Shown here: piece by piece, positions 1 through 7,736 of the stretch
Position numbering within the stretch: position 1 is the first letter of the stretch
Layout of the letters: each line of letters opens with the position of its first letter
DNA from: an uncultured Ruminococcus sp.
GTDB lineage: Bacteria; Bacillota; Clostridia; Oscillospirales; Ruminococcaceae
Length of the DNA stretch: 23,107 nucleotides
Direction: 5' to 3'
NCBI GenBank assembly: GCA_900556055.1
Contig: USNJ01000009.1
Location: 1 to 23,107, forward strand
Notes under the pieces: generated by a model
Database searches by the model: none
The model's input: only the letters and a program-made list of their open reading frames with translations
What the model was told of the DNA's origin: nothing
Translations under genes and position numbers: made by a program

Positions 1-14
1 AGGAGATGAAGCAC

Positions 15-467
15 ATGAAAAAAGATAAACGGAATCCGCGGAGTCACGAGCTGATTTGTGAAATGATCGAGCTGTATCACCCGCAGTCGATAAAGGACAT
101 ACAGGAAATGCTGAAGGATATGTTTGCCGACGGACGTGAAACCAAGGTAAAGGATAATCCTCTCAATGATAATTTCTACAAAAAGGAATTTCAGACCTTG
201 TGGGGATATATCAATCATAAATATGCCTATGCAGTGGATTTTGACAGCAATGAACTGATAAAAAAAGCATCGGCGCATATCAATGAAAAGCTGAATGTAT
301 CCGAACTGCTGTACACAACTACCGTAGGTCAGCAGAAAAATGATATGAATCAGTATGAAATAGACAGAGGCGCATCATTCGGCGGAGAAAAGACAAGGAC
401 GCAGACTTTAAGGCACGTAGAAACAAGCGGAGTAAAATATGACCTTGTCGGCAAGATAGCGCAGTGA
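15..467 (+). pseudogene. Chimeric remnant: IS256-type transposase N-terminus joined to type III restriction enzyme (Res) fragment
   Basis: The first ~40 residues (KDKRNPRSHELICEMI, then DIQEMLKDMFADG) resemble the N-terminus of IS256/Mutator-family transposases. From about residue 45 the protein switches to sequence typical of the region after the helicase core of type III restriction endonuclease Res subunits (KDNPLNDNFYKKEFQTLWGY, then GVKYDLVGKIA). No normal protein has this order, so a deletion or insertion has fused two genes in frame near nt 125-150. I prefer ATG 15 over ATG 6 because AGGAG at 1-5 is then 9 bases upstream. The frame stops at 467 exactly where Res homology moves to another frame. 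The helicase motifs that drive DNA translocation are absent, so restriction activity is not expected. Family assignment is from memory of these families; the transposase part is the less certain half. Confidence 0.7.
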
Positions 468-1051
468 CTGCGATCCTGAAAGAGCTTGAAACGAAGAAGC
501 TGTATATGTTCCGAAACAATCCCGAAGAGTTTATTTCAAAGATAATAAGGCTTATCAATGAGCAGAAAGCCGCAATGACAGTAGAGCATATCACATATAC
601 GGAAAGCTCGGAAGATCCGTATGACAGCACGATATTTACGGCAGAAAAGAACCCGCAGTGCTTCGAAAAGGCATTTGCAGCGGAAAAAGCTGTACAGGAT
701 TATGTTTTCACGGACGGCACAGCCGAGCAGAGTGTTGAACGCAGATTTGCGCAGGAGCTTGACAAGGCTGATGAAGTATGTGTATATGCAAAGCTGCCAA
801 AGGGATTTTCGATTCCGACACCTATTGGAAATTACTCTCCCGACTGGGCGATAGCTTTCTATGAGGGCAGAGTAAAGCACATTTTCTTCATTGCCGAAAC
901 CAAAGGCACGATGGAAAGTCTTAACCTCAGACCCATTGAACAGGCGAAAATATCCTGCGCGAAAAAGCTGTTCAATGATATTTCCACAAGCAATGTCAGA
1001 TATGATGCTGTTGACAGCTATCAGAGCTTGCTGGGTATTGTTATGAAGTAA
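464..1051 (+). pseudogene. C-terminal nuclease part of type III restriction enzyme Res, frame-broken remnant
   Basis: This frame continues the Res homology of the preceding fragment: FRNNPEEFISKIIRLINEQK, EHITY, then a PD-(D/E)xK nuclease domain near the end (SPDWAIAFYEG and FFIAETKG; catalytic candidates D127, E145 and K147 counted from a GTG at 464). The expected text between GKIA and TAIL in this family has roughly eight more residues, so I infer a small deletion with frameshift at about 460-466. There is no Shine-Dalgarno sequence before the GTG, so it is probably not translated independently. The nuclease motif itself is intact, although the helicase part and the partner Mod methyltransferase are missing from the window. 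Read with the fragment before it, this is the tail of a decayed type III restriction-modification locus. Confidence 0.8.
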
Positions 1052-1078
1052 TGCCGATTTTTATAGGACAGGGGTTGA

Positions 1079-1258
1079 TTTGATCTGAACGCAAACCCAA
1101 TGACTGTAACATATCCCGATGAGGGTCTGTCTATCGAATCTTTCGACACTATGGGCAGTGATATCCTCGTTATCAAGGACAGCGACAGAAACTATTTCCT
1201 CGCCAATGCCGCCACACCGAATGATCTCTACTCCCCCTTTGATGACTGCGTTAAGTAA
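1079..1258 (+). pseudogene. Orphan coding fragment, unknown product
   Basis: An open stretch runs from 1079 to TAA at 1256-1258, with an internal ATG at 1100 that has no ribosome-binding site. The translation (TVTYPDEGLSIESFD, then SDILVIKDSDRNYFLANAA) has normal amino-acid composition and codon use like the neighbouring genes, ending in SPFDDCVK. It looks like the C-terminal end of a larger protein whose 5' part was lost in the same rearrangement that damaged the Res gene. I do not recognise the family. It could also be a chance open frame, since it is only about 59 codons long. Confidence 0.35.
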
Positions 1259-1303
1259 TCCTGGTTCATCATATTGATATTTTCATAGTAAACCTTATAT
1301 CAC

Positions 1304-1350
1304 AAAAGCCTGCATTCACCCGTTTTGGAATGAATGCAGGCTTTTTCTTT
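1304..1350. terminator. Strong bidirectional terminator
   Basis: A perfect 15-bp stem (1304-1318 with 1331-1345, AAAAGCCTGCATTCA) encloses a 12-base loop and runs into CTTTTTCTTT. The A-run on the left arm makes it work in either direction. It separates the decayed region on its left from the ABC operon promoter on its right. Confidence 0.9.
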
Positions 1351-1465
1351 GAGATCTTTTCAACTGCCCGGATCAACTGCATCGTGATGATCCGATGTAA
1401 TAACTGTCATGAACGACGTTTTTGCAGGTACACTTTTGGTTTCTATAAAAATTTTTACCCATCTA

Positions 1466-1494
1466 TTGACATTTAAATTAAGTTGTGTTATAAT
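1466..1494 (+). promoter_or_regulatory. Consensus sigma-A promoter of the ABC operon
   Basis: TTGACA at 1466-1471 and TATAAT at 1489-1494 are separated by exactly 17 bases, with an extended -10 TG at 1486-1487. All twelve consensus positions match, so this should be intrinsically very strong and presumably needs repression. The first gene downstream is a GntR-type regulator, which fits autorepression. The rest of 1351-1559 holds nothing else I can identify apart from the palindrome at 1513-1528. Confidence 0.9.
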
Positions 1495-1512
1495 CCCATT
1501 AGTGATATAGCA

Positions 1513-1528
1513 GTATATATGAGTATAC
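1513..1528. promoter_or_regulatory. Candidate operator palindrome (GTATA-N6-TATAC)
   Basis: GTATA (1513-1517) and TATAC (1524-1528) form an inverted repeat centred about 26 bases after the -10 box, inside the initially transcribed region and before the regulator's ribosome-binding site (GGAG 1545-1548). GntR-family dimers bind inverted repeats, and YtrA-type regulators usually control their own operon. Position and symmetry fit an autoregulatory operator, but short AT palindromes are common by chance. Confidence 0.4.
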
Positions 1529-1559
1529 CACATGATTTCAGATTGGAGCATTTACCGAT

Positions 1560-1925
1560 ATGGCTCAGAATAATGACCGTCTTGTTTATATAAAACTCAA
1601 GGAATGGCTTGAAGATGAGATACTTGCAGGCACATTCCCCGAAAATACGCAGATACCGTCGGCAGCGGAGCTTTCAGTCAGCTTTAAGCTCAATCATATT
1701 ACTGCGCTCAAAAGCGTGAACCTGCTCACTGAGGCGGATATATTATACAAAAAAAGAGGTGTGGGAATGTTCGTTGCCGAGGGGGCGGCGGAGAAAATAC
1801 GCAGCGAAAGGCAGAAGGAATTCTATGGAAAATATGTCCTGCCGATGGCTGCGGAGGCAAAAAAGCTGGGCATCTCAGCTGATGAACTTGTTAAGATGAC
1901 AGAGAGGGGTTATAAAGATGAGTGA
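1560..1925 (+). CDS. GntR-family transcriptional regulator, YtrA subfamily
   Basis: This 121-residue protein has an N-terminal GntR winged helix (about 8-75): RLVYIKLKEWLEDEILAGTF, IPSAAELSVSFKLNHITALK as the recognition region, then the wing KKRGVGMFVAEGA. Only about 45 residues follow, helical and without a ligand-binding FadR or HutC domain, which is the hallmark of the YtrA subfamily. YtrA-type regulators typically repress an ABC transporter operon of which they are the first gene and respond to cell-wall-active antibiotics or envelope stress. That role is inferred here. ATG 1560 follows GGAG with 11 bases between. Its 3' end overlaps the next gene's start by 8 bases, indicating translational coupling. 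It probably binds its own leader; the inducer is unknown. Confidence 0.9.
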   Translation: MAQNNDRLVYIKLKEWLEDEILAGTFPENTQIPSAAELSVSFKLNHITALKSVNLLTEADILYKKRGVGMFVAEGAAEKIRSERQKEFYGKYVLPMAAEAKKLGISADELVKMTERGYKDE

Positions 1926-2796
1926 ACTTATTATCGAAAATGTGACCAAAAAATATGGAAAGACCGTTATCCTGAACGATATTTCCCTGAAATTTGAGCA
2001 GGGACACTGCTACGGACTTCTCGGACGGAACGGTGCGGGAAAATCCACACTTATAAACATAATCGGACAGCGCTGCTCCAGAAACAGCGGAAAAATACTG
2101 CTTGACGGAAAGCCCGTTGACAATGACGACAAGCTTATGTCCGTAATGTTCTTCATGAGCGACAGATCGGTATATCCCGCGGATTTCAGGCTCAGCACGA
2201 TATTTTCAATAACCGAAGCAATGTACCCCAAATTCGACATGAAATATGCAAAAAAGCTTTCCGAGCTTTTCGGTCTGGAGCTGAAAAAACGTGTCGGCAA
2301 GCTTTCAACGGGTTATAACACGATCTACAAGGTGATACTTGCGCTGGCATCGGGTGCGGATTTTGTCTTTCTCGATGAGCCTGTTCTCGGCATCGACGTT
2401 AATCAGCGTGAGGCATTCTACCGTGAGCTGGCGGCAAAAATGAGCAGCTGCAATTCCTGCTTTGTCATATCGACGCATATGATCGAGGAAATCCAAAATC
2501 TTATCGACACTGTTATCGTCCTGCATAATGGAAAAATACTGCTGAACGGCGAAACTGAGGAGATCCTGACCGGATTTTCATCTGTCAGCGGAAAAGCGGC
2601 GCTCGTTGACAGCTTTACCGCCAATAAGAAGGTCATAGGCACGGAAAAAATGAGCCTGTTCAAAACGGCTGTTATTGAGGACGTTCCCGAGGATATCCCC
2701 GACGGACTGACCTGCGAGGCTGTGGATCTTCAGAAGCTGTTCTATTTCCTGACAGGCGGAGCACCCGATGCTGACAGAAAGGACAGCCGCAGATGA
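1918..2796 (+). CDS. ABC transporter ATP-binding protein, YtrB-like
   Basis: This 292-residue cytoplasmic ATPase energises the membrane proteins encoded just downstream. Visible motifs are Walker A GRNGAGKST (36-44), a degenerate signature LSTGY (129-133) in place of LSGGQ, Walker B FVFLDEP (149-155, catalytic E154), the D-loop region LGID, and the switch histidine in STH (H187). The region where a Q-loop glutamine is expected reads MFFMSDRSVY, with no Gln, as I recall for YtrB-like ATPases. A C-terminal extension of about 75 residues follows the core, as in BcrA/YtrB-type drug-efflux or resistance ATPases. The ribosome-binding site is GAGAGGGG before ATG 1918. It overlaps the next gene by ATGA at 2793-2796. 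The substrate cannot be deduced; antimicrobial-peptide or cell-wall-antibiotic resistance is the usual setting. Confidence 0.93.
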   Translation: MSELIIENVTKKYGKTVILNDISLKFEQGHCYGLLGRNGAGKSTLINIIGQRCSRNSGKILLDGKPVDNDDKLMSVMFFMSDRSVYPADFRLSTIFSITEAMYPKFDMKYAKKLSELFGLELKKRVGKLSTGYNTIYKVILALASGADFVFLDEPVLGIDVNQREAFYRELAAKMSSCNSCFVISTHMIEEIQNLIDTVIVLHNGKILLNGETEEILTGFSSVSGKAALVDSFTANKKVIGTEKMSLFKTAVIEDVPEDIPDGLTCEAVDLQKLFYFLTGGAPDADRKDSRR

Positions 2797-3599
2797 AAAA
2801 AAGAGATCTGTACAGCCTGGGTCTTGCAGGAGACTCTATCGAGCTGTTCGCCGCAGCAGCAATAATCATCCGCATGCTGGCAGCTATCGTTAATGTGTAC
2901 CAAATAGGTTCGGAACTGAATGTTTTCTCTGACGTGCCATTCAGCGATGTATATTCGGTGCTTATACTCTTTCTGGCAGGGGCATTCACGAACAGCAGAC
3001 ATATAAAGCTCGCCGCATCGGTAAATCTCATGCCGATAAAAAGAGTATTATCCATCACAGCTGCGGCAGTGACGCTCTCGCTGATATTTGCAATGTTTGA
3101 CATGATACTTGTCAAAGTCTATTTTGATGCGCTGGAGCCGGACCTTTTCAAGTTTCTCTCTTGGGAGGAACTTATTATAGCGCCCGAACAATCCCTCTGC
3201 GGATACGGCTCACTGCTGCTCTTCAGGCTCACAGCGATCTACGCATCGTTTTTTATCTCGGGATATTCTGTAAACCATGCTGTATTCAGCCGTCCTTATC
3301 TTATTGCGATGTGGATACTGCTGTTTATATTATTCGACAAATTAATATCTTATCATGATGAAAAAACCGTTGTTATTTCCATTATCGTCATGATGGTGAT
3401 AAACCTGCTCGCATATCTCACAGCGTCACCGCCGATATGGGGAATAACAATGATGTTTTACATAAACCTTGATGATATCACGCTTTCTGTGATCGGAACG
3501 GTGCTGGCGTTCTCAATGATCATTGCTTCAGCTATCCGCCTGCAGAAAATATCCGTATACAGACTGCCAATAGAACGAAGGAAGGAAGTTATCCTATGA
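2793..3599 (+). CDS. ABC-2-type membrane protein, first permease of the operon
   Basis: This 268-residue integral membrane protein has about seven hydrophobic segments, for example around residues 17-36, 52-66, 86-108, 145-165, 172-188, 196-213 and 231-248. There is no signal peptide and no recognisable catalytic motif. Its start overlaps the ATPase stop (ATGA), and its own stop overlaps the next start in the same way, so all three proteins should be made together. By position and topology it is one half of the membrane channel served by the upstream ATPase. I cannot place it in a named permease family, and the sequence is probably lineage-specific. Confidence 0.75.
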   Translation: MKKRDLYSLGLAGDSIELFAAAAIIIRMLAAIVNVYQIGSELNVFSDVPFSDVYSVLILFLAGAFTNSRHIKLAASVNLMPIKRVLSITAAAVTLSLIFAMFDMILVKVYFDALEPDLFKFLSWEELIIAPEQSLCGYGSLLLFRLTAIYASFFISGYSVNHAVFSRPYLIAMWILLFILFDKLISYHDEKTVVISIIVMMVINLLAYLTASPPIWGITMMFYINLDDITLSVIGTVLAFSMIIASAIRLQKISVYRLPIERRKEVIL

Positions 3600-4324
3600 A
3601 CAGATTTAAAGCCACGATGCTTTGCACATTTTCGCTGGAGTGCAAAGGCTTTGCTTTTCTTATCATCGCCGAAGTGTTTACAGCTTATAAGATGCTTTTC
3701 AGCTATATTGACAAGTACAATTTAACCGACATTATCTTATGCAGTGATGTTTTTATTGCAGCGATCCTGTTCCTTTTCGGAATATCGTTTTATCAGCGTC
3801 ATGATGCATTATGCACATCAAACGCTGTTTCAATGAAATACCGAGTTATCTCTCTTTCCATCGCTGTCGGAGTCGGCTGCACGATCGCCGCAGCAATGAC
3901 TGCCGCTGTGTATTCACTGCCTGAAATACAGCAGGATTATTCATTTTCAGTGCTGTTCAGAACCGTTGCCGCAGGCGGAGCAGCTGTTGTTTCCCCTATC
4001 GGCTCATTTGCGGAGAATCTTTTCTTTTATGTATCCATCGTATCCGTCGGCTGCTTTATAGGCAGTCTCAGAAGCAAAAAAGGAAGCGGCTTCACACTGC
4101 TTATGCTGATGCTTGCGGCAGCCGCATTATTCGGAATTGCCCTGCTTAACAGGAAATTTTCCACTCCGCTGCTATGGCTGGGTTCACTGCCCGCACTCAT
4201 GCTGCGCAGCCGCATCTCGGCAATTATCCTGAATATCATCATCGCCGCCGCTTCGCTTTATTTCGCAATTATTTTATCCTACGGCATGGACAGAAAAACA
4301 AGGAGGAAGAAACATGAAGCTTAA
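3596..4324 (+). CDS. ABC-2-type membrane protein, second permease of the operon
   Basis: This 242-residue membrane protein has six to seven hydrophobic stretches (about 19-36, 46-63, 83-107, 141-157, 168-184, 190-201 and 208-228) and a basic tail (MDRKTRRKKHEA) that fixes the C-terminus in the cytoplasm. Size and topology match the preceding protein, but the two are not obviously homologous, so the transporter would be a heterodimeric membrane part with a shared ATPase. Start ATG 3596 overlaps the previous stop (ATGA). Its end overlaps the following lipoprotein gene by 11 bases. Function beyond ABC-transporter membrane subunit is not visible. Confidence 0.7.
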   Translation: MNRFKATMLCTFSLECKGFAFLIIAEVFTAYKMLFSYIDKYNLTDIILCSDVFIAAILFLFGISFYQRHDALCTSNAVSMKYRVISLSIAVGVGCTIAAAMTAAVYSLPEIQQDYSFSVLFRTVAAGGAAVVSPIGSFAENLFFYVSIVSVGCFIGSLRSKKGSGFTLLMLMLAAAALFGIALLNRKFSTPLLWLGSLPALMLRSRISAIILNIIIAAASLYFAIILSYGMDRKTRRKKHEA

Positions 4325-4958
4325 AAAGACAGCCGCATTTATTATGGCAGCCGCCGTCTGCACTTCGTTATGCAGCTGCGAGATGCCCGAGACATCGCCG
4401 GAAGTGGAAAGCCGACTGTATGATCTTTATTCACGCAATGACGAGATCGTATCCTACACAAAAGTCAAAGGAAAATACAAAGATTTTGCCGAGTCATGCT
4501 TTGATAATATTGAGGTTTTCGGGGCAAATTTAACTGTTCCCATGAATGTCAGCGACCTGCCCGAGGGATTTTCATTAAGAGAAACCTCACAACAGATAAA
4601 TTACACAAGCGGCGTGAACATCACAAGCACAAGAATGTATTTTGAAGGCGCAAGAGCGTGCGATGTGGATATAATTTATCCCGAAGGCAAAACACCCGAA
4701 GACGGACAGATAGTTTCGCTTGAATTTGATGGCATGTTCGGTTTCCTTGATGACGATTTTAAAATGGGCGGCGAAAGCGGATATTTCAATATAGATAAAG
4801 CAACCGCACTCCTTGGAGAATGTGAGCGCAATACAATAATTATCTATGATCTTGGAGGAAACAAAAACATTACCTTTTACCTTGATCCAACAGACAGCGA
4901 AAAAGATGGGATCTATGCTTATTGGGTAACACTCTCTTGTATAGATTATATGTATTGA
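4314..4958 (+). CDS. Lipoprotein of the YtrA-type ABC operon, unknown family
   Basis: This 214-residue secreted lipoprotein has a basic start MKLKK, a hydrophobic stretch and lipobox LCSC, so C22 should be lipidated and the protein anchored outside the membrane. Two modules follow. Module 1 (about 65-140) contains LTVPMNVSDLPEGFSL and later IIYPEGKTPEDGQIVSLEF. Module 2 (about 145-210) contains GGESGYFNIDKATALLGE and ITFYLDPTD. The same modules recur in the next gene. I do not recognise the domain. Being encoded inside the transporter operon and exposed outside, it could be a binding, sensing or immunity subunit; this is inference. Start ATG 4314 lies inside the end of the previous gene, preceded by AGGAGG. 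Confidence 0.7.
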   Translation: MKLKKTAAFIMAAAVCTSLCSCEMPETSPEVESRLYDLYSRNDEIVSYTKVKGKYKDFAESCFDNIEVFGANLTVPMNVSDLPEGFSLRETSQQINYTSGVNITSTRMYFEGARACDVDIIYPEGKTPEDGQIVSLEFDGMFGFLDDDFKMGGESGYFNIDKATALLGECERNTIIIYDLGGNKNITFYLDPTDSEKDGIYAYWVTLSCIDYMY

Positions 4959-4985
4959 TACTGCATTTTCAAAGGAGATGAAACT

Positions 4986-6236
4986 ATGAAAAATTTCTTT
5001 TTTTCCGTGGCGGCTCTGCTGCTTATGGCAGTAATATTTATATCGGGAGGCTCGATCCTGCATTCTGGAGATATCATGGCAAAAGTAACGTCCGCAAGAA
5101 TTTCGGCAAATAAAAATTCAGATAAGATAACGAAAAGTGATCTTGAAAAATACAGCCGTGATACCTCTGCCCTTACGTTAGAACCGACTGAGCTTACCGC
5201 AGATATAATCAAAACGGTAGTTGTCAATGGAGAGAAATATGCGCTGCCTATAAGGGTCGGCGACCTTTCGGATAATTTTGTTTTATCGGTATATCATCAC
5301 GGAGAGCTCAACGAGAAAACTCAGAAATATAATGGACTTGCCCGACTGAGCTACAACGGCAAACCTATCGCATCGGCATCATATGAAAACAATATTCCCG
5401 AATTGACTGATGATGCTGTTATAACTGCGCTTCAGTTTAACAGCTCTGTCAATGAATATTTTCCGCAGGTGACCGCAGCAGGAATTGATGTCGGAAATGC
5501 CGATTTGCGTGAGATAAACCGTTTATACGGCTATGATTCAGATGAATACGGCTACGACAGATTTACAGCCGAAGACGGCGGCTCTGTTTATTTTATGAGC
5601 TTTTTACCCGGAGAAAATGAAGACCGCTCAGGTGTGAATCTGAGATTTTTAGAAGACAAAACAGAATTGACCAAACCCCGAGACATTTGCTTTTTTACAG
5701 ATAGTATAACATTGCCCGAAAATTACACAATAGAAAATGATATCGCAAACAGCCTTATGGAGTATGCTCCTATCCCCGAAAATAACGATAAATTTCATGA
5801 AGTAATGGATCTGATAACAAATGATGCCGGATTGCCGCAGCTTCCCTGCACTCTTAATGCGCTTATGAGCAGTTTAGGCGATGATGTATATTTTGACATT
5901 GATCCCGATGGCTATTGGGAAGATGAATTCGGAAAGTTTACCTGCAGCGGAGCAATAAAAAGCGATGAAGATAAGACAAAGTATATAGCTGTTGAGATAC
6001 TTTTCCCGCCCGATACACCTTTCGGAGATGCCCAAGTGACAGAAATAAACCTGGTCCTTGGATATAAAGCCGAAGAAGCACTTGATTTAGAAGGCAAAAA
6101 TCCCTACGGCTTTGTTTTTGACGATGATAACAGTTCAGACGATGCCCACCTGACAGATCTGAAATATAATAACATCTTAATATCAGGCTATCGTGCGACC
6201 ATACGTTACTGGTCAGAAAATACCGAAGAGCAATAA
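4986..6236 (+). CDS. Membrane-anchored extracellular protein with duplicated modules, unknown family
   Basis: This 416-residue protein has an N-terminal hydrophobic segment (about 5-25, no lipobox cysteine), so it is probably held in the membrane by an uncleaved anchor with the rest outside. Residues about 74-152 (KYALPIRVGDLSDNFVLSV, then DDAVITALQFN) and about 155-225 match modules 1 and 2 of the preceding lipoprotein. Residues about 280-360 (LPQLPCTL, then IAVEILFPPDTPFGDAQVTE) look like another copy of module 1. The composition is acidic. The gene follows the lipoprotein gene by 27 bases with AAGGAGATG upstream of the start, and it is the last gene before the operon terminator. No enzyme motif is visible. 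It probably works with the lipoprotein outside the cell. Confidence 0.65.
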   Translation: MKNFFFSVAALLLMAVIFISGGSILHSGDIMAKVTSARISANKNSDKITKSDLEKYSRDTSALTLEPTELTADIIKTVVVNGEKYALPIRVGDLSDNFVLSVYHHGELNEKTQKYNGLARLSYNGKPIASASYENNIPELTDDAVITALQFNSSVNEYFPQVTAAGIDVGNADLREINRLYGYDSDEYGYDRFTAEDGGSVYFMSFLPGENEDRSGVNLRFLEDKTELTKPRDICFFTDSITLPENYTIENDIANSLMEYAPIPENNDKFHEVMDLITNDAGLPQLPCTLNALMSSLGDDVYFDIDPDGYWEDEFGKFTCSGAIKSDEDKTKYIAVEILFPPDTPFGDAQVTEINLVLGYKAEEALDLEGKNPYGFVFDDDNSSDDAHLTDLKYNNILISGYRATIRYWSENTEEQ

Positions 6237-6241
6237 AAACA

Positions 6242-6280
6242 GCCCCCGTATCCGTTTACCAAACAGATACGGGGGCATTT
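6242..6280. terminator. Shared bidirectional terminator between the ABC operon and trkH
   Basis: An 11-bp perfect GC-rich stem (GCCCCCGTATC 6242-6252 with 6266-6276) has an inner GTTT/AAAC extension. It is followed by ATTTTCAATTTATT on the plus strand and TGTTTTTATT on the minus strand. It ends both convergent operons. Confidence 0.9.
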
Positions 6281-6285
6281 TCAAT

Positions 6286-7722
6286 TTATTTCTTCCAAGT
6301 GACAGGTGCAAACAGCAGCAGCATCGGGAAAAGCTCCAGCCTTCCCGCAAGCATATCAAATATCAGCACCGCTTTGGAGAACGGTGAGAAGAAGCTGAAA
6401 TTTTCGGTCGGTCCTACGAGATCAAGTCCCGGGCCTATATTGTTTATCGTCGTTGCAACAGCTGTAAAATTGGTTATCATGTCGTAATCCTCGAAGGATA
6501 TGCACAGCAGCGATATCACGAAAACAAGGATAAAGCAGACCATGAACACATTGACCGAGCGTATTACTTCATGCTCGATCTCATGCTGATCCATGCGTAT
6601 CTTCTTGACCTGCTTCGGGTGGATAAGCGTGTGCAGCTCCTTGCCCATGCTCTTGAAGAGGATAACTATTCTGTACACCTTAATTCCGCCGCCCGTGCTT
6701 CCCGTGCATGCGCCTATGAACATTATCAGCACGATTATCGTACGGGACAGCTCAGGCCATACGTTGAAATCGACAGCCGTAAATCCCGTTGATGATATCA
6801 TTGACGATACCGTGAATATCGCATTGAGGAAAGCCTCGCCCGCAGTCGGGAACATACTGCGTATATTGACCGTGATAACTCCCGCTGCGACAGTGATTAT
6901 TCCGAGATAATACCACACCTCGGACACCTTGAATGCGTCCTTGAACTTCTTGCTGAGGATAAGGAAATACACGTTGAAATTTATGCTGAACAGTATCATG
7001 AACACCGTCGCGATGATGCGTACCGCTTCGGAATATCCCGCAAGTCCGTCATTTTTTACGGCAAATCCGCCTGTTCCCGCAGTTGCGAATGCAGTATTGA
7101 GCGCCTCAAACACCGTCATTCCGCCGAAAAGCAGCAGCACGAACTCTACCGCCGTCATCACGAGATAGATGGCATAAAGCAGCAGCGCCGTTGTTTTCAC
7201 CCTCGGCACAAGCTTGCTGACCGATGGCCCGGGGCTTTCCGCCTTCATGATATGCATATTCTGTCCGCCCGAGAGCGGCAGAAACGCCATTATGAACACA
7301 AGCACGCCCATTCCGCCTACCCAGTGCGTGAAGCTTCGCCACAAAAGCAGCGACTTAGGCACGGCTTCGACATCGGATAAAATAGTTGCGCCCGTTGTCG
7401 TAAAGCCCGAAACTGTTTCAAAAAGTGCGTCAACATAGTTCGGGATAGCGCCCGAGAACACGAACGGCAGTGCGCCGAAGGCACTGAGAACTATCCAGCT
7501 GAGGGACACGATCACATAGCCGTCCCTTGAATGAAGGCTGCTTTCCTTCGGCTTTTTCATCGTTATCGGCAGACCTATCGCAAGGCATATAATGATCGTC
7601 ACGAGTATCGAAACTATGGTGCTTTCGCCGTAAACTATCGCTGCGATAAGCGGTATTGCGAGGAAAAACGCCTCGAAATTCATTATCCAGCCCAAGATAT
7701 AAACTATCATGGAAAAATTCAT
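6286..7722 (-). CDS. trkH: TrkH-type potassium uptake protein, membrane subunit
   Basis: This 478-residue integral membrane protein forms the potassium pore of a Trk/Ktr-type uptake system. All four pore-loop filters are visible in order: FTTTGAT (107-113), ATAGTGGF (213-220), SSTGFT (310-315) and NNIGPG (427-432), each with the filter glycine. Many hydrophobic helices separate them, and the region around 333-350 (MFIGACTGSTGGGIK) is the well-conserved TrkH gating segment. The length is normal for the family. It begins 14 bases after the trkA stop with AGAGG as ribosome-binding site, so the two are co-transcribed. The regulatory TrkA protein should bind its cytoplasmic face and gate it in response to nucleotides. 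Confidence 0.95.
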   Translation of the reverse strand: MNFSMIVYILGWIMNFEAFFLAIPLIAAIVYGESTIVSILVTIIICLAIGLPITMKKPKESSLHSRDGYVIVSLSWIVLSAFGALPFVFSGAIPNYVDALFETVSGFTTTGATILSDVEAVPKSLLLWRSFTHWVGGMGVLVFIMAFLPLSGGQNMHIMKAESPGPSVSKLVPRVKTTALLLYAIYLVMTAVEFVLLLFGGMTVFEALNTAFATAGTGGFAVKNDGLAGYSEAVRIIATVFMILFSINFNVYFLILSKKFKDAFKVSEVWYYLGIITVAAGVITVNIRSMFPTAGEAFLNAIFTVSSMISSTGFTAVDFNVWPELSRTIIVLIMFIGACTGSTGGGIKVYRIVILFKSMGKELHTLIHPKQVKKIRMDQHEIEHEVIRSVNVFMVCFILVFVISLLCISFEDYDMITNFTAVATTINNIGPGLDLVGPTENFSFFSPFSKAVLIFDMLAGRLELFPMLLLFAPVTWKK

Positions 7723-7736
7723 CTGCGCTACCTCTG

